This document shows, piece after piece, positions 17,755-30,300 of a stretch of DNA of 64,000 nucleotides (its first letter is position 1; every line of letters begins with the position of its first letter). The notes beneath the pieces are model-generated. The model did not search any database. It saw nothing but the letters and a program-made list of their open reading frames with translations, and had not been told where the DNA came from. This stretch comes from Micractinium sp. NFX-FRZ (lineage: Eukaryota > Chlorophyta > Trebouxiophyceae > Chlorellales > Chlorellaceae): NCBI GenBank assembly GCA_029339195.1, contig JAPTJF010000005.1, positions 1 to 64,000 of the forward strand. Reading direction: 5' to 3'. The position numbers were made by a program, and so were the translations under genes.

Positions 17755-20700
17755 TCACGCGTACACGCACGCATTCAGCAGAGCTTTGCGCAGCATGCCG
17801 TCGCTGACGTCATGCGCTGAGTCCTCAACGGCAGACACCTCAGAGCAGGGCTGCACATCAGGAGACGAGGGGTCAAGTCTTAGAGGAACGAAATCACCAT
17901 CAATGCGTGCCCAGCGATTCAGGTGAACACGCAGTCGGAGTGGATTACAGCGAGTCAGATGAATACACAAACAGTTAGGTTGGTGGCCAGCGTGAGTGCC
18001 TGGGCCAAAGGCACCTGGCAGCACGCGTGCATGGCTGGGCACGCATAAACTGGCGGCAAGCACTACACCAGGGCAGCGTTTGTGACCACTAGCCCTACGC
18101 CTCCCCACCACCTGCCTCCTCACCTTGCATGCCGCACGGCCGGTGGACGCATACCAGAGGCTGACGGTGCCAGAGGGGCAGTCCTGCAGCCAGGCAGGGG
18201 GGCGGAAGGGCAGCGAGGAGAATGAAACCTGTCAGCACCCGGCATTGCTGTACATGACGCGCATGCGGGCGTGGTAACCCGTGCTGCTTGGGAGTGCATG
18301 GGGTGCGCGCTCTCCCTGCCCTTCCCTTTGCAGGTCATTCCCGCAGGGAGCGGAGCGCACCTTGCAGCTTGCCATGCCCGGCTCATCCTGATACGTGCCA
18401 GGGGCGCAGTCCTGGCAGAGTTGGGAGGTGCTGGACCCAAGCACGTTGGAGTGGGTGCCGCGGTGGCTGCATTCGCCAGGTGGCATGGACAGGGGTGGGC
18501 AAGTAGGGATCGGAAACCAGAGGGCTAAATTTATTTCCATTGTGGGTGCAGAGCCAAGTGCTGCTGTGCCAATGCCGGCGCACCCCCACGCCCTTCCCTT
18601 AGGGCATCACCGGCATCACTGCCAGAGCTTGCATGCACGTCCCACACACGGCCTGCCCAATGCCTGCTGTGCTGTGCTGTGCTGTGCTGTGTGGTGCTGT
18701 GCTCCAGCAGGAAGGACCTCCCGCCCGCCACATCCCAACACACACCCTCCCTCCTCACCAGGGGCGGCATGCGATGCTGCCGGGGGTGTTGGTGTAGGAG
18801 CCCTTGGGGCAGAACGTGCACAGGCGCGAGCCGGGCGCCTCGGCAAACCGGCCGGCGGGGCACTCCTGCAGGCATGCAGCGGGAGCGGCGGGCTGGTTGG
18901 CACACTGCACAGTGGCACGGAGGAATGGACGCATGCAGGTAGAACAGCACTCCTATTTGTATCCCCCTCAGTTCGCCACTGCTAATGCAGGCTGCACCAG
19001 CAGGCTGTCCCCCGAGCAGGTCCCTCCAGCATGCTGTTCACAGCAGCGCTCAGAGTGTCTGCTTGCCTTGCAGGTCGCAGAGCCTGGCAGGTCCTGGTGG
19101 GTCCCGGCGGGGCAGGCCTGCACACAGAGGAAGCAGTCGGAGTGATTCGTGCCAGAGTGAAAGATGCGTGCTCTGTCTTGTTGTTTCTCTCACGACAGGC
19201 ATGAAGGCTGGATGCTGCAAGTGGCTGGCTGGCAATGAGGCGGGGCTTGCCTGGCAGACGGCTGCAGAGCTGGCGCCATGCTGGCTGGAGTGCGTGCCCA
19301 CAGGGCAGGCCTGTAATTGTGAGGAAGGGGGGAGACACCCTGAGTCAATCACACTCGGGGCACACTTCTCAGAGTTTGAATAATAGCAATTTTGAGAAAC
19401 CGTCATAGCAGAGTGCACAGCAGCGAGCACGATGGCAACAGCAGCAGCGCTGCATGACCACAGTCAGAGCTTGGCGGCAGTCTTGGACCCGGCTGCACAC
19501 CTTGCAAATTGTCGACCCCGGCTGCTCGGCGTAGTGCCCCGCCTCGCACTCCTGCAGCAGAACAAACACACCGGGCCAGCCGGCAGGGTTGGCATGCTCA
19601 GGGCGCAAGCAGGTTTCGATTCGAACCCATCTTGAATGCGCCAGCGATGCATTGCACTGGTGCCGCTGCCAATCGGTGGCCATGGCCGTGCAGTGCGCAA
19701 GCTCTTTCTTGCTAGCTAGACGTGACACACACATCGCCCTGTTTGTTTGGCACATCTCTTACGAAGCATTGCCCCCACATGGCTAACAACACACGCCCCC
19801 CACTAGGTTGCCCCATATGCCATTCAGTGGGGAAGGCTTACAGAGTTGAAGAGTATCACTGCTTACTTGGCACATCTCTGGGAGCATCACTCCCCACATG
19901 GCCGAGAAGGTGCCAGCGGGGCAGGGCGTGCAGGCGGCGGCGCCCTCCTCCTCTGCATACGTGCCGGGCGCGCACATCTGCGGCAGGAAGCGAGGCGGAC
20001 GGGGAGCAGAACAAGGCCGGGTGAGGCAGCGCTGCCGGCAGCATCTGCCCTGTGGCATGTCAATCCCTAAGGCCTGTCTCAGTGCTGCTCCACAGTCGGC
20101 GTATGCACACACAGGCCAAGTCCCCCTCTCTCACCAGGCAGCTGCTGGCGCCCATGTGGTCAGAGTAGAAGCCACGTGTGCAGGGCTGCAGTGCGTTGGC
20201 AGGGTGAGGGAAGCAAGCATTGGCAGCGTTCAGGGACTGACAGCAGGGCTGGCAGGCTACGACTCCAAGCAGTCGGCACGGCAGAGATCCGTTATATCTT
20301 TTCGTTCTGAGTAAATGCCTTTGTAGTCAAGGCCAAGAGACCACTGCCTCTGTGCGGGCCACACGGCACGCCCGTGCCACCCTTGCACACTACCACCTTC
20401 CCACCTTGCATGACGGCGCGGGCTGCCCGAAGCCGTCCCAGTATGTGCCCAGGCCGCAGGCCTGGCAGGTGGTGGCACGGCTGGCTGGAGTGAAGGTGCC
20501 CAGTGGGCAGATCTGCAGGCAGGGGGCAAGCAATGAGGCAGGGCTAGGATGCTGGCGTCAGGTTCATTGCTGTACCGCCTGGGATAAGCTACGGGCATCA
20601 GTGATCCATGTGTTTGGAAGCACCCCTCGTGTGCCGAAGCATGGCCCAGCTGGCACTCCCCAACCATCTGCATTGCAGAGGCACTACGCGCAGCCCTGCA

Positions 20701-23467
20701 ACAGCACAATTGCAGGCGTGCAACATGCATCGCATCCCACACGGACCATGGCGGAATCCAAAGCGGCATGCCCACCTTGCATGCAATGGAGCCCGCCTCG
20801 TCAGCAAACTGGCCCAGCGGGCAGGACTTGCAGAAGACGGAGGCAGGGGCCCCGGTGTAGTTACCATATGTGCCAACGGGGCAGGCCTGGGGGAGGGAGA
20901 GCATGATATGTGCGAGGTGATGGGTTGGCAGCCAGCGGATGCCAGGGGGTGCCAGCCTTGCAGCATGTGGGCAACACTGGCAAGCAGGCAGGCGGGCAGG
21001 CAGGCAGGCAGGCATGAGTCTGCCACTACTGCCTGGCAGCTCTCACCGTGCAAGCGCTGGAGCCAACCTTGTCCGTAAAAGTGCCCAAGGGGCAGCGCTG
21101 CAGGGCAGGGTGTGGGAAACGTAAGGCGATGCTGAAAGCATCTGGTCACCCCAGCTAACTAGCAAGTAGATCAGGCTCAGTGTGTTGCATGGCACCCTGC
21201 TGCTGCTTGCAAGACCCAGCGCACGCGGCCGTGGCGGTTGAGAAATGCTCGACTCAGCTGCTGCCAATGTGCCATGCTGTCAGTCAGCCTCACCACGCAT
21301 CGCAGGGCGTCGTGCTGGTCAGAGTATTGACCCATGGGGCAAAACTGGCAGGAGAGGGAGGTGGCGTTGAAGAAGCTGCCAGGCTGGCAGTGCAGGCGCG
21401 ACCTGGCTGCCTGACGGGACATCTGCAGGGGGGTGGGGTGCATGGGGCAACGGCAGCAGACAGGTGGATGCACAATAACCCTGATGTGTGGAGCTGGCAG
21501 CCAGGGGGGTATCTGTGAGGCAGCCTTTCATGCTGTCCCCGCATGCAAACTCTGGGGGAGAGGCAGGCAGGCTCGGTTCCTTGCCCGAACCGTCAGCTGC
21601 CGATCCCAAGATGTCTCACCGTGCAGGCAGTGGCCCCGGCCTTGTCTGCATGAGTCCCGGTTGGGCACCGCTGCAGGGCAGATGGGTGGATGAGGGTTGT
21701 ATTGCTCACCAAGCAGCGGCCCAGGGCTGCCCTTTTTGAAGACACTAGAAGCCGCACGTGCAGTGCTGGCCGCCGGCAGCCAACACATGCAAACAAATGT
21801 GCACCAAAAACGCAGCAGCTTTGCCTGCACAGCTTTAGCTTCAATTAGCCTTGGAGATAGCGGTGGTGCAATGCTGCTGCCAGCACCCAGACATCCCAAC
21901 ACAGCAGGCGCCAGCCGTGGCTTTGGCCACCCTCACCGTGCAGTGCAGCGCGCCCTGCTGGTCCGAGTAGTGGTCCCGGGGGCAGAGCTGGCAGGAGAGG
22001 GTGGTGGCGTTGAAGAAGGTGCCTGGCAGGCAGTGCGCCATAGTCCTGGCCGCCCGGCGGGATTGCTGCAGGGGAGAAGGGTGTAAGGGGAGAATGGGAT
22101 GAGGAACTGGTAGTAGACCCCCCCTCAGGTTCCTCAAACCCGAATGACACAGGCAAGGAGAGAGGAATGCATGGACGCAGCAGGGCATCAGTCAACCAGC
22201 AGTCACCTGTCAGTGGTCAGCCACTGAGCCATCAAGATCGCATGCATGCAGAGCGAGGATGCAGTGTGTAGGAACGAACAAACAGCACTGAAGGGTTCAT
22301 TCGCACGCATGCCCACCCCTCACCATGCAGGTGGTCGCCCCGACCTTGTCTGTGTGAGTGCCCATCGGGCAGCGCTGCAGGGCAGGGTGGGAAGCAGGGC
22401 GTGCCACTGGGTTGGCAGGTCTTGGCATGGCAATGTGCAAACATCAGCAGACTCCGCACTGCAATGCTGGCCGTTAGCACACACAGCTGGGTAACGCCTT
22501 TGCCTTTGCATAACGCAAAGGCGACGCCTGGGTAACGCCACACAGGACGCCCGTCGCCGAGCCAACCTCGTCTCCCTCTCCAGCCAGCCAGCCTCACCAT
22601 GCAGCGCAGCGCGCCCCGCTTCTCAGAGTAGTGGTCCCGTGGGCAGGGCTGGCAGGAAAGGCTGGTGGCGTTGAAAAAGGTGCCGGGGTGGCAGTGCAGC
22701 CGCGAGCTTGCTGCCTGGCGGGATTGATGAGGCTCCGTAGGCTGCTGCTGCTGCTGCTTGACATGTTGCTGCTGCTGCTGCGGCTGCTTGACATGCTGCT
22801 GCTGCTGCTGCTGCTGCTGTTGGTTGATATACTGCTGCCGGCCACCCAGCTGCCTGGGCGCCTGAGTTTGAGTTGACTGCTGCTGCCGCTGCTGCTGTGG
22901 CTGCCGCTGCCAGGAAACGGAACCTGAGGGGCCTGCTTCGTCTGGCCGCTCACGTGGCGGCTGCGGGCGGGTGGCCACATGACCATGCAGCGGCGGGATG
23001 GGCCGCCTGACATCGCCTGCAGTGCTGCGGGTGCCGGCTGCCTGCATGTCGAGCTCCGTCCGATTGACTGCTGGCAGCGAACGGCTGGCTGCCGCTTGAG
23101 TGACGTTGATTACCAACGGGCCGGTGGCCTGTGCTGAGTTCATGGTAGCGGCCCGCCCGGGACGCAGGACGGGGCGGTTCCCCACGCGCCGCATGGAGCC
23201 AGCTGCAAAAAGATGCAGGGCGACAGCAAGCTTCAATTGTAGGCGCTCACCGAGCTGCCTGCCAAACCAAGAGGCCCGCCAGAGGCTTGCAAAGCGGTGG
23301 GACATGGCAGTTGGCCACCATCTGCTGCTGCATGTCGGGGTGCATTTCTGGCGACGCGCAGCCCGCCAGCCGGCGCAATCACCCCGTAAAAGCTCACCCG
23401 AAGCATGAGCCGTCGCCAGCGCCAGCATAAGCGCGACCACTGCGAGCAATCTGGCGAGTGTATACAT
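17755..23467 (-). CDS. Secreted Cys-rich protein with ephrin-receptor-like GCC2/GCC3 modules
   Basis: Eighteen exons on the minus strand: 23398-23467, 22598-23202, 22324-22374, 21937-22065, 21620-21670, 21294-21422, 21047-21097, 20776-20886, 20405-20512, 20135-20185, 19867-19977, 19501-19551, 19251-19310, 19067-19117, 18759-18865, 18361-18466, 18124-18183, 17755-17850; 665 residues. Residues 1-22 are a signal peptide (LLAVVALMLALATA core). A Gln-rich linker follows in exon 2. The rest is a string of short modules of the pattern C-x-x-G-T-x(n)-G-x(n)-C, the GCC2/GCC3 (ephrin type A/B receptor-like) repeat. Most module exons are 51, 108, 111 or 129 nt and begin and end in phase 0. No transmembrane segment is seen at the C-terminus, so the product is probably secreted or in the cell wall. 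Two introns (donors at 19250 and 19066) need GC donors. Ligand and role are unknown. Confidence 0.85.
19747..19792 (-). repeat. Donor-side exon echo in Cys-rich gene
   Basis: On the minus strand it repeats the end of exon 19867-19977 (GCCATGTGGGG ... AGAGATGTGCCAA), about 120 bp downstream of the real donor. It is about 80% identical with one 3-bp gap. The donor GT itself has been lost. Confidence 0.85.
21047..22374 (-). repeat. Triplicated exon pair (module duplication)
   Basis: Two full pairs consist of a 129-nt exon and a 51-nt exon: 21937-22065 with 21620-21670, and 21294-21422 with 21047-21097. A related first pair is formed by the end of exon 22598-23202 with 22324-22374. The long exons share PGTFFNAT/PGSFFNAT, LSCQ and a YS...AL.C end. 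The short exons share RCPxGTxxDKxG. All junctions are phase 0, so each pair can duplicate without breaking the frame. Confidence 0.85.
22488..22542. repeat. Direct repeats around a small hairpin in an intron
   Basis: Two copies of CTGGGTAACGCC flank an inverted pair GCCTTTGC / GCAAAGGC with a 5-bp loop. It lies in the intron after exon 22598-23202 of the Cys-rich gene. It could be the footprint of a small mobile element, but no ends or target duplication can be defined. Confidence 0.5.
22742..22828 (-). repeat. CAG/CTG microsatellite coding poly-Gln
   Basis: Interrupted CTG runs on the plus strand encode poly-Gln stretches of the Cys-rich protein, broken by His-Val-Lys triplets. They are likely length-polymorphic. 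Confidence 0.85.
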
Positions 23468-24360
23468 TGTGCTAGGGCTCACAGGTGGCGGAAGGCTTCT
23501 CTGGTTGATGTACCGTGTCGCATGCGAGTGGAGGGCGCAGCCTTGGAGGCTCTCGAGCTCCAATTTTCCAGGCAGGGGAATGGGCTGCTGCACAGCAGTA
23601 TGCCAGGGTGTCCACCCGTGGGTGAATTTACCCGGTTCAAGGCGGCGGCGAAAGCAGGATTATCGGCGGAAGAACTGTAAGATGTGCCACCGGGGGTCGG
23701 CCGGAAAACAAGTGAGCAGTGCAAGCAAGTGAATGCAGGCCGACGCTGGCTGGACAGCAGGCACGTCGTGTCGCACGCAGAGCGGCAGCACATGCACCAA
23801 AGCTGGCGGCCCATTCTGACGACGCCGTGCTCAACGCACGTGCGCACACCACGCGGTAGAAAGCTGCTTCCTGGGGCGCCCCTCTTTCAGCGGCCATCCT
23901 GAAACACCGAAGAGTGGCACCGCCACGTTGCGTGTGCCATGGGCGGTTCACCGTTGAGCTCTCACAAGCTCTCCCACGAAAAGGCTACATCTGGATGCAC
24001 ATTTACTCTGTAATCGTGATGCGAAATGCCCATTCCACAAGAAAGGATGCCTTTCTTTTCGTGCCCTGACGGCACGCGGTAGTGTGCCGCCCGCCGGCCT
24101 ACCGGGTTGGCGGATGTACAAAGCGGTGCCAGCATGACCTGAACACGTGGTGGTCCATAGGACACGGTGTAACCACACCTGGTGTGCCCGCAAGGCATGT
24201 GCGTGTGCACCAGTAGAAACACCAGCCTGTGCAGAGCGGCGTGTGAAGGTTGTAGTGCCCCAGCGGGCGGGACACCGCCTGCCGAGGCCCAAGGCGCCTC
24301 CTTTCTGCGGCGCGTCCATTTCGGTGGACAACCTTGCTCGTTACAAGAAAATCAGACCCC
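23468..24360. promoter_or_regulatory. Divergent intergenic region, likely promoters
   Basis: About 890 bp separate the start of the minus-strand Cys-rich gene from the start of the plus-strand ABC1 kinase gene. No coding exon was supported. Promoters for both genes are expected here, but no box could be assigned with confidence. Confidence 0.5.
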
Positions 24361-27300
24361 ATGAGGGCCGCAGCAGCAGGCGCTTTGTGGTGCCAGCAGT
24401 CTGCGACACCGTCTGGTCGCCCGGTTGCAGCGGGGGTTGGCGGTCGCAGGATCGGAGTTCGACCATCCCATGAAGCCACGCGCCCCGCCGTCAGAGGTGT
24501 GGCCTCCGGCGAGTCGCGCGCGAGGTCCGCCACGGCGCTGGCCTCTGCAGAGCGGAGCATAGACGCGGCAGAAATCGGGTCCCTGCAGGCAGGCGACTGG
24601 TTCTTTACCGAGACTGGGCAGAAGACTTGGTGAGGCGGTGCAAGGCGGGCGGTGGGCGGCACCTGCCTGGCAGCGCGCCGCTGCCACAGAATTGTTGTTG
24701 GCCTGCTGCCGTGATGCTCTGTGATGCTGCATGAGTGACTGTGCTGGCTTGCTGGCAAAACCGTAACACCACGGATACCGCCTTTGCTGCACCGCCTGGC
24801 AGTACGTCTTGGGGTGCCAAGCGAAACCCGGCACCCCAAGACGGCTCTCGATGTTGAGCCGCCGCTCGCAGGCCGAACTACAGAGACCATGCCATGGCGT
24901 GCCCAAGTTTGCTTGCTTCGCATTGCTGATGCTGCCCGTATTGCTGCCTTCCATGCTGGCGCCTCACAAGCGCTGCCCTTTGGCGCTGCTGCGTGCAGGG
25001 GCCGCGCTGCTCCCCTCACTGCTGCTGTGCTCACTCCTGCCTGCCGCCGTGCTCTTGGGTGCTGCTGCTGCCGCTGCCGCCGTAACTTGCCATGCTGGCG
25101 CCCGCGCTGACTGTGCAGGGTGGATGCCATGGAGCTCAGCACCCTCACACCTGAGCTGCCCCAGCTGCTGGCGGAGATGGGGGTGAAGTACGACCCAGAT
25201 AGGCTGGCAGCCGCGCTGAGCAGCAGGCCCACCGGTGAGGAGGGAGGGGGTGCAGTAGCCAAGGGCGGGCGGGGCTGCTAGAGCAAGGGCTGCGTGCCTT
25301 TGCAGGGTGCGTCACTGCCCGCCTGGTGAGCCCGGGACGAGTACGGCCCGGACAGGCTGGCAGCGGCGCTCAGCAGCAGGCCCACAGGTGAGGATGCAGA
25401 GCAGACGAGGAGGGGTGTGTGTGCACAGCTTGCGGTCTGACATGTCGCGTGGTGCGGTTCAGGAGGAGTGGGGAGTGCCCAAGGGAGGGGGGGCTGCGGG
25501 TGCCAGGGTGGGCGGGCAGACGTGGCGGGACGGCGACGCCTGCACAGGGTGCGTCACCGCCTGCCCGCCTGGTGAGCCAGGGTGAGCTACATGGCACGAC
25601 AGGCCCAGCAGTACAGGACTTGAGGAGAGGCTGGGGTGGGTCAGGCGTGCAGGCAGGGAGGAGGGGAGTCTGGAGGTGCGCAGCATGCGGCCGCGGCAGT
25701 ACGCCCTCCAGCAATGCGTTGTGCCGGGTTAAGCGGAGCATGGAACAGCGGACTGGAAGCAAGCAAGCCAGGCATGTGCCAGGGCAGCCGCGGCGTGCGT
25801 GGCACACGGGGGCAGATCGTCAGATCCAGGCCCGACACCTGCTGCGCAAGCTCACTCACCGCTGTCTACTCCTCCCCCTTTTCTCGCTGCAGAGCTGGCG
25901 GCTCGGTCAGTGAAGGTGGCCACCTCCCTGGGCGGTTTCATCACGCGGGTGCTCGCTGACCTGGCATCGGGCTCCATCGAGGCCAACACACCACAGCGCG
26001 CAAAGCAGCTGCGCAGCGTGCTCAGCACGCTGGGACCCAGCTTCGTCAAGACCGGCCAGGCGCTGAGCGGTGAGAGGGGGCCTCAGAGTTGGCAAACGCA
26101 CACAGCGAGGGGTGGCGAAGCAGACCACATGATTTTGCCCCAGCACCTTGCCCACCCACTGCCGAAGCCCTGCCCAGCCGCCCGTGCATGCAGCTCCCCT
26201 GCGTGCACACATCGTATCATCATCACATTATGTGTGCTTGGTGATTGTGCCATGCCTTGGGGGGCTAGGCTTGGTGAGACCCTCCTGTGGCCTGCCTCAG
26301 CCTGCCCTGCCACTTCCCGCCCACCTTCCTGCTGACCCCACTGCCGCTCCTTCCTCCTTGCCCTCCCTGCAGCCCGCCCCGACCTGCTGCCCAAGCCCTA
26401 CCTGGACGCCCTCTCAGAGCTGCAGGACCGCCTGCCCTCCTTCCCATCCAGCATTGCTTTCGAGGTGGGTCTCCGGAGTTGTGGTCACCTGACTTTGTGC
26501 AGTGTGGTCTGCAACCGAAGATGGGTGCTTGGGCATTTGCGCAGCGCTGCGAATGGATGTGGTGCTATCGCTCATGTGCCCTCACCTCTGTGCTCACGTG
26601 CTGTGCTGTGCTGTGCGCTGTGCCTGCCGTGGTCTGCAGGTCATGCAGGAGGAGCTGGGGCGGCCGGTGAGCGAGGTGTACAGCGAGATCACGCCGGAGC
26701 CGGTGGCGGCGGCCTCCCTTGGGCAGGTAAGGTTGCCTCGGTGGGCAGGTGGGTGAGACAGTGTGCGTCATTGCATGTCTGTGTGTGCGTGGCAAAGGTT
26801 TCGCAGGACCGCATAGGACTGATGTTGCGGGTAATTTATTTGTGGGGAGCTGTTGCAGCTGCCCGCCAGGGGCAGGTATTGGCTGCCTCCCTGCTTGGTG
26901 CAGGCGGGCAGGGGTGGGAGAGGTGCTAGCTTGGGAGGCTGAGGGGCCCGCATGCATACGCCGCGCTTTGGTGCTCCAACAATCACAACTTGCTTCCGCT
27001 GTTTGCCACCTGCCTGCAGGTCTACAAGGCGCGGCTGCGCAGCACGGGGGAGGAGGTGGCGGTCAAGGTGCAGCGGCCGGGCATCGGCGAGAACATTGCC
27101 ATCGACATGGTGCTGCTGAGGCGCCTGGTGGCGGCCATCGACAAGAACATCCCGCAGGTGGGGTGCGGCTTGTGTCATCCCTGCATTTGTTACAGCTGTG
27201 TCTGGTTGCCGGGTGGCAGGCGTGCTGCCCGCTTTGCCCGGCCCAGGGTTTGACTCTCACCCCTGAACTCAAGAACTATGCTTAATGTCTCGTGCCCGCT

Positions 27301-30300
27301 CACCTCCCCGCCTCTGCAGATCTCGCAGCCGCTGACGCCGCTGGTGGACGAGTTTGCTGCCCGCCTGTTTGGCGAGCTGGACTACATGCAGGAGGGGAAG
27401 AACGCCGAGAAGTTTGCCAGCCTGTACAGGTGAGCCCCGCCAGCCTGCGATGTTCAGAATCCTGGTGGATTAAGTGGGGTGGGGTGCTGGGCGGGGTGAA
27501 GATGGGCAGCGCGCAGAAGCTTGCGGGCTTGAGGAGGTGGGGGCTCCTGATGGGGTCCATGGGGGCGGCGGGATGAATAAGGCTTAGAAGTGCTGCAGGG
27601 GAGGGACTCCTCCCATAAGACGCAGTGGAAGGAGTGGAGTAGGGGTGGTTGCAGGAACTGTGGCTGTCCCGCTGGCTCGCGCCCGCCTTGCGCATGCCTT
27701 GCCCCGCCCTGCCCTCCCTCCCTCCCTCCCTCCCTGTGTGCAGTCGCATGCCGCGTGTGCCTCTGCTGCGCACCAAAGTGATGTACACATACATAGCTGG
27801 CCACATTCGCTGCATTTCCCTTGTCACCCCCCCACGTGCAGCCACGTGCCGCGTGTGCGTGTCCCGGGCATCAAGTGGGAGGCCACCAGCAGGCGGGTGA
27901 TCACGATGGAGTGGATTGACGGCGTGAAGCTGACCGACGAGAAAGGTGGGCGTTGAGCTGATGGAAAAGCATTTGGGTTGAAACAGGCGGCTGGCCTGGG
28001 TCGGATTGACGGGCGTGGATCACCGTGGGCTAGAGTGGTGGGATGTAGAGGACACGTGTGGGAGAGGAGGCACAACACGCGCATGTTATCTGATCCACCA
28101 CCTGGGGTGGTGAACATGGGTCGGGGCGCGGGTGCGTGGTGCACGACCTCTCTGCCTCGACCGACCCATGCACCCATCCGAACCACCCAAACCGCTCTTC
28201 TTTCCGCCGTTGCGACTGTGGCCATATAAGTCGTCCCAGCTGCTAGCCCACCTGCCCCTCCTCTCCTCCCTCCTGTCCTGTGCAGCCATGTCTGCCCTTG
28301 GGCTGGACATTGTGGACTTTGTGACGGTGGGCATTGAGTGCACGCTGAGGCAGCTGCTGGAGGCGGGCTTCTTCCACGCGGGTGGGTGCGGTTGCGCGCA
28401 GAGGAAGAGTGTGTTTGTGTGTGTGCTGTGTGCTGTGTCCTGTGCTGGCTGCTGTGCAGCTGCTGTGCAGTTTGTGTGTGTGCTGGCTGCTGGGGGCGGG
28501 TGTGATCCACGCCATGAGAGGGGACGGGTGGGTCTGGGGGCGTGTTTGAGCACCTATCTTAGGCTGGGAGTGAGGAGTAGGTGTGGGGAGGGGACGGAGC
28601 ACACTGGCTGCCTGCCCCTTCTCCCCTGTCCCATGCCCTGCCACCCCTACCTGCTCTGGCCAGCCCCCACCCCCCGCCATCCTGCACCACAACTGTTGCC
28701 TTTACCTTATCTTCTGATCTGAATTCCTGCAGAACCGCATCTTGGCAACCACCAGCACGGCCATGCCTAACTGTCAATGTAAACCCTGCGACTTGCCCCC
28801 CGCAGACCCACACCCCGGCAACCTGCTGGCCACCACCAGCGGCGACCTCGTCTACCTCGACTTTGGCATGATGTCGGAGGCGCCCCAGTCAGGTGGGGCA
28901 GCGTTGACCGCAGCCATGCACTTGTGGCTGAATGGTGTGGTGTGGTGACACCTCTGTGGTGTCGGAGGCGCAACAGTCAGGTGTGGCAGTGTTGAGTGCA
29001 GCCTTGCACCCTTCCATCGCAAGCAGAATCGCGCAGCGTGGCCCCGCCGTGGCACGTTGCGCCGCCCTCACCGCTCATCAGCCATGTGGGCCCCATCAGT
29101 GGGCACGGCCCGTGTGTCACCACCGCATGCAGCCCGCTGCGCCACCATCGCCCATGTGGGGCAGCTGTTGAATCGCAATTTGCTTCCATCTTCGTTTGCT
29201 AGTAATCTGCAGCCCGTTATGCCATCATTGTCCACGTGGTGTACTACACAGCTGAACTGATATACATTGTTTCCATCTTCTGTCACTGACAATCTGCAGC
29301 CCGCTACGCCATCATCGCCCACGTGGTGCACCTGGTGAACAGGGACTACCTGGCCATGTGCTACGACTACTACACGTGAGGAGGAGGGGGGGGGGTGATC
29401 TGTCAAATCCCTTTGGTGTTCTCGTCTCCCTCGGTGGACTGTGCCCCCATGCCCTTTTGATCTCCCAGTGCTACACTGCCCTGTACAAGCGCTTGCCCTG
29501 TCTTGACTGCCCATTACCGAGTCGAGCCGAATGACCCTTTGGGGAATACCGCCCCCTTCCCCTCGGGCACACCAAAACTTGTCTTGTTGATAGAGGTCAG
29601 CTTACCTCGCACGCTGACACCCACCCAACCCAAGTGCCTGCCTTTCAATCAACGCTGCGTGCAGGCTCGACTTCATGGACCCCTCTGTCGACACCACCCC
29701 CATCGCCCCCTCCCTGGCCGCCTTCTTCGACGACGTGCTGTCAGACAGCGTCAGCCAGCTCAACTTCAGGTAGGTTGGGGGGCAGCACTGGGCGGACAGT
29801 GTGCACTTGGGACAGGGGTCGGCAGGGGGAGGACGGATTTGGCCAGCTAAACTGCAGGTGGGCACGCGGGTCACCTCCCGCCCACTGGCACCCGCAAAGG
29901 GACGCACATGCACACCCCCACCACCTGCCATGCCCAGCACTCACCCACCCCCAACCTCAAACCAACCCAACCCGCTGCCCATCCCCCGCTGCCCGCGCAG
30001 GGCCATCGTGGACGGCCTGGGCGGCGTGCTGTTCCAGTACCCCTTCCGCGTGCCCGCCTACTACGCCCTCATCCTGCGCTCACTCACAGTCCTCGAGGGC
30101 CTGGCGCTGACGGCGGATCCCAACTACAAGCTCATTGCACGCGCCTACCCCTACATGGCGCGCCGCCTGCTGACCGACCCAGCGCCCGAGCTGCGGTGAG
30201 GCGGGCTGGAGGGACAGGAGGGAGAGTGGGGGTGGCTAGAAGATGCGGGCAGCAGGCGGAGCAAGCATGTGGCCGGTCCGGGGGTGGGGCTGGCGCGGGG

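Noticed and set aside
18659..18705. CRISPR-like repeat array
   Set aside because: It is a simple TGTGC microsatellite within an intron, with no spacer structure.
19600..19690. tRNA gene on the minus strand suggested by GGTTCGAATC
   Set aside because: No A box at the right distance, and the T-stem and acceptor stem do not pair. It is a chance palindrome.
24784..25110. Alternative first exon of the ABC1 kinase
   Set aside because: It has no usable donor with the phase-2 end needed by exon 2. The exon 24361-24629 fits the phase exactly and looks like a transit peptide.
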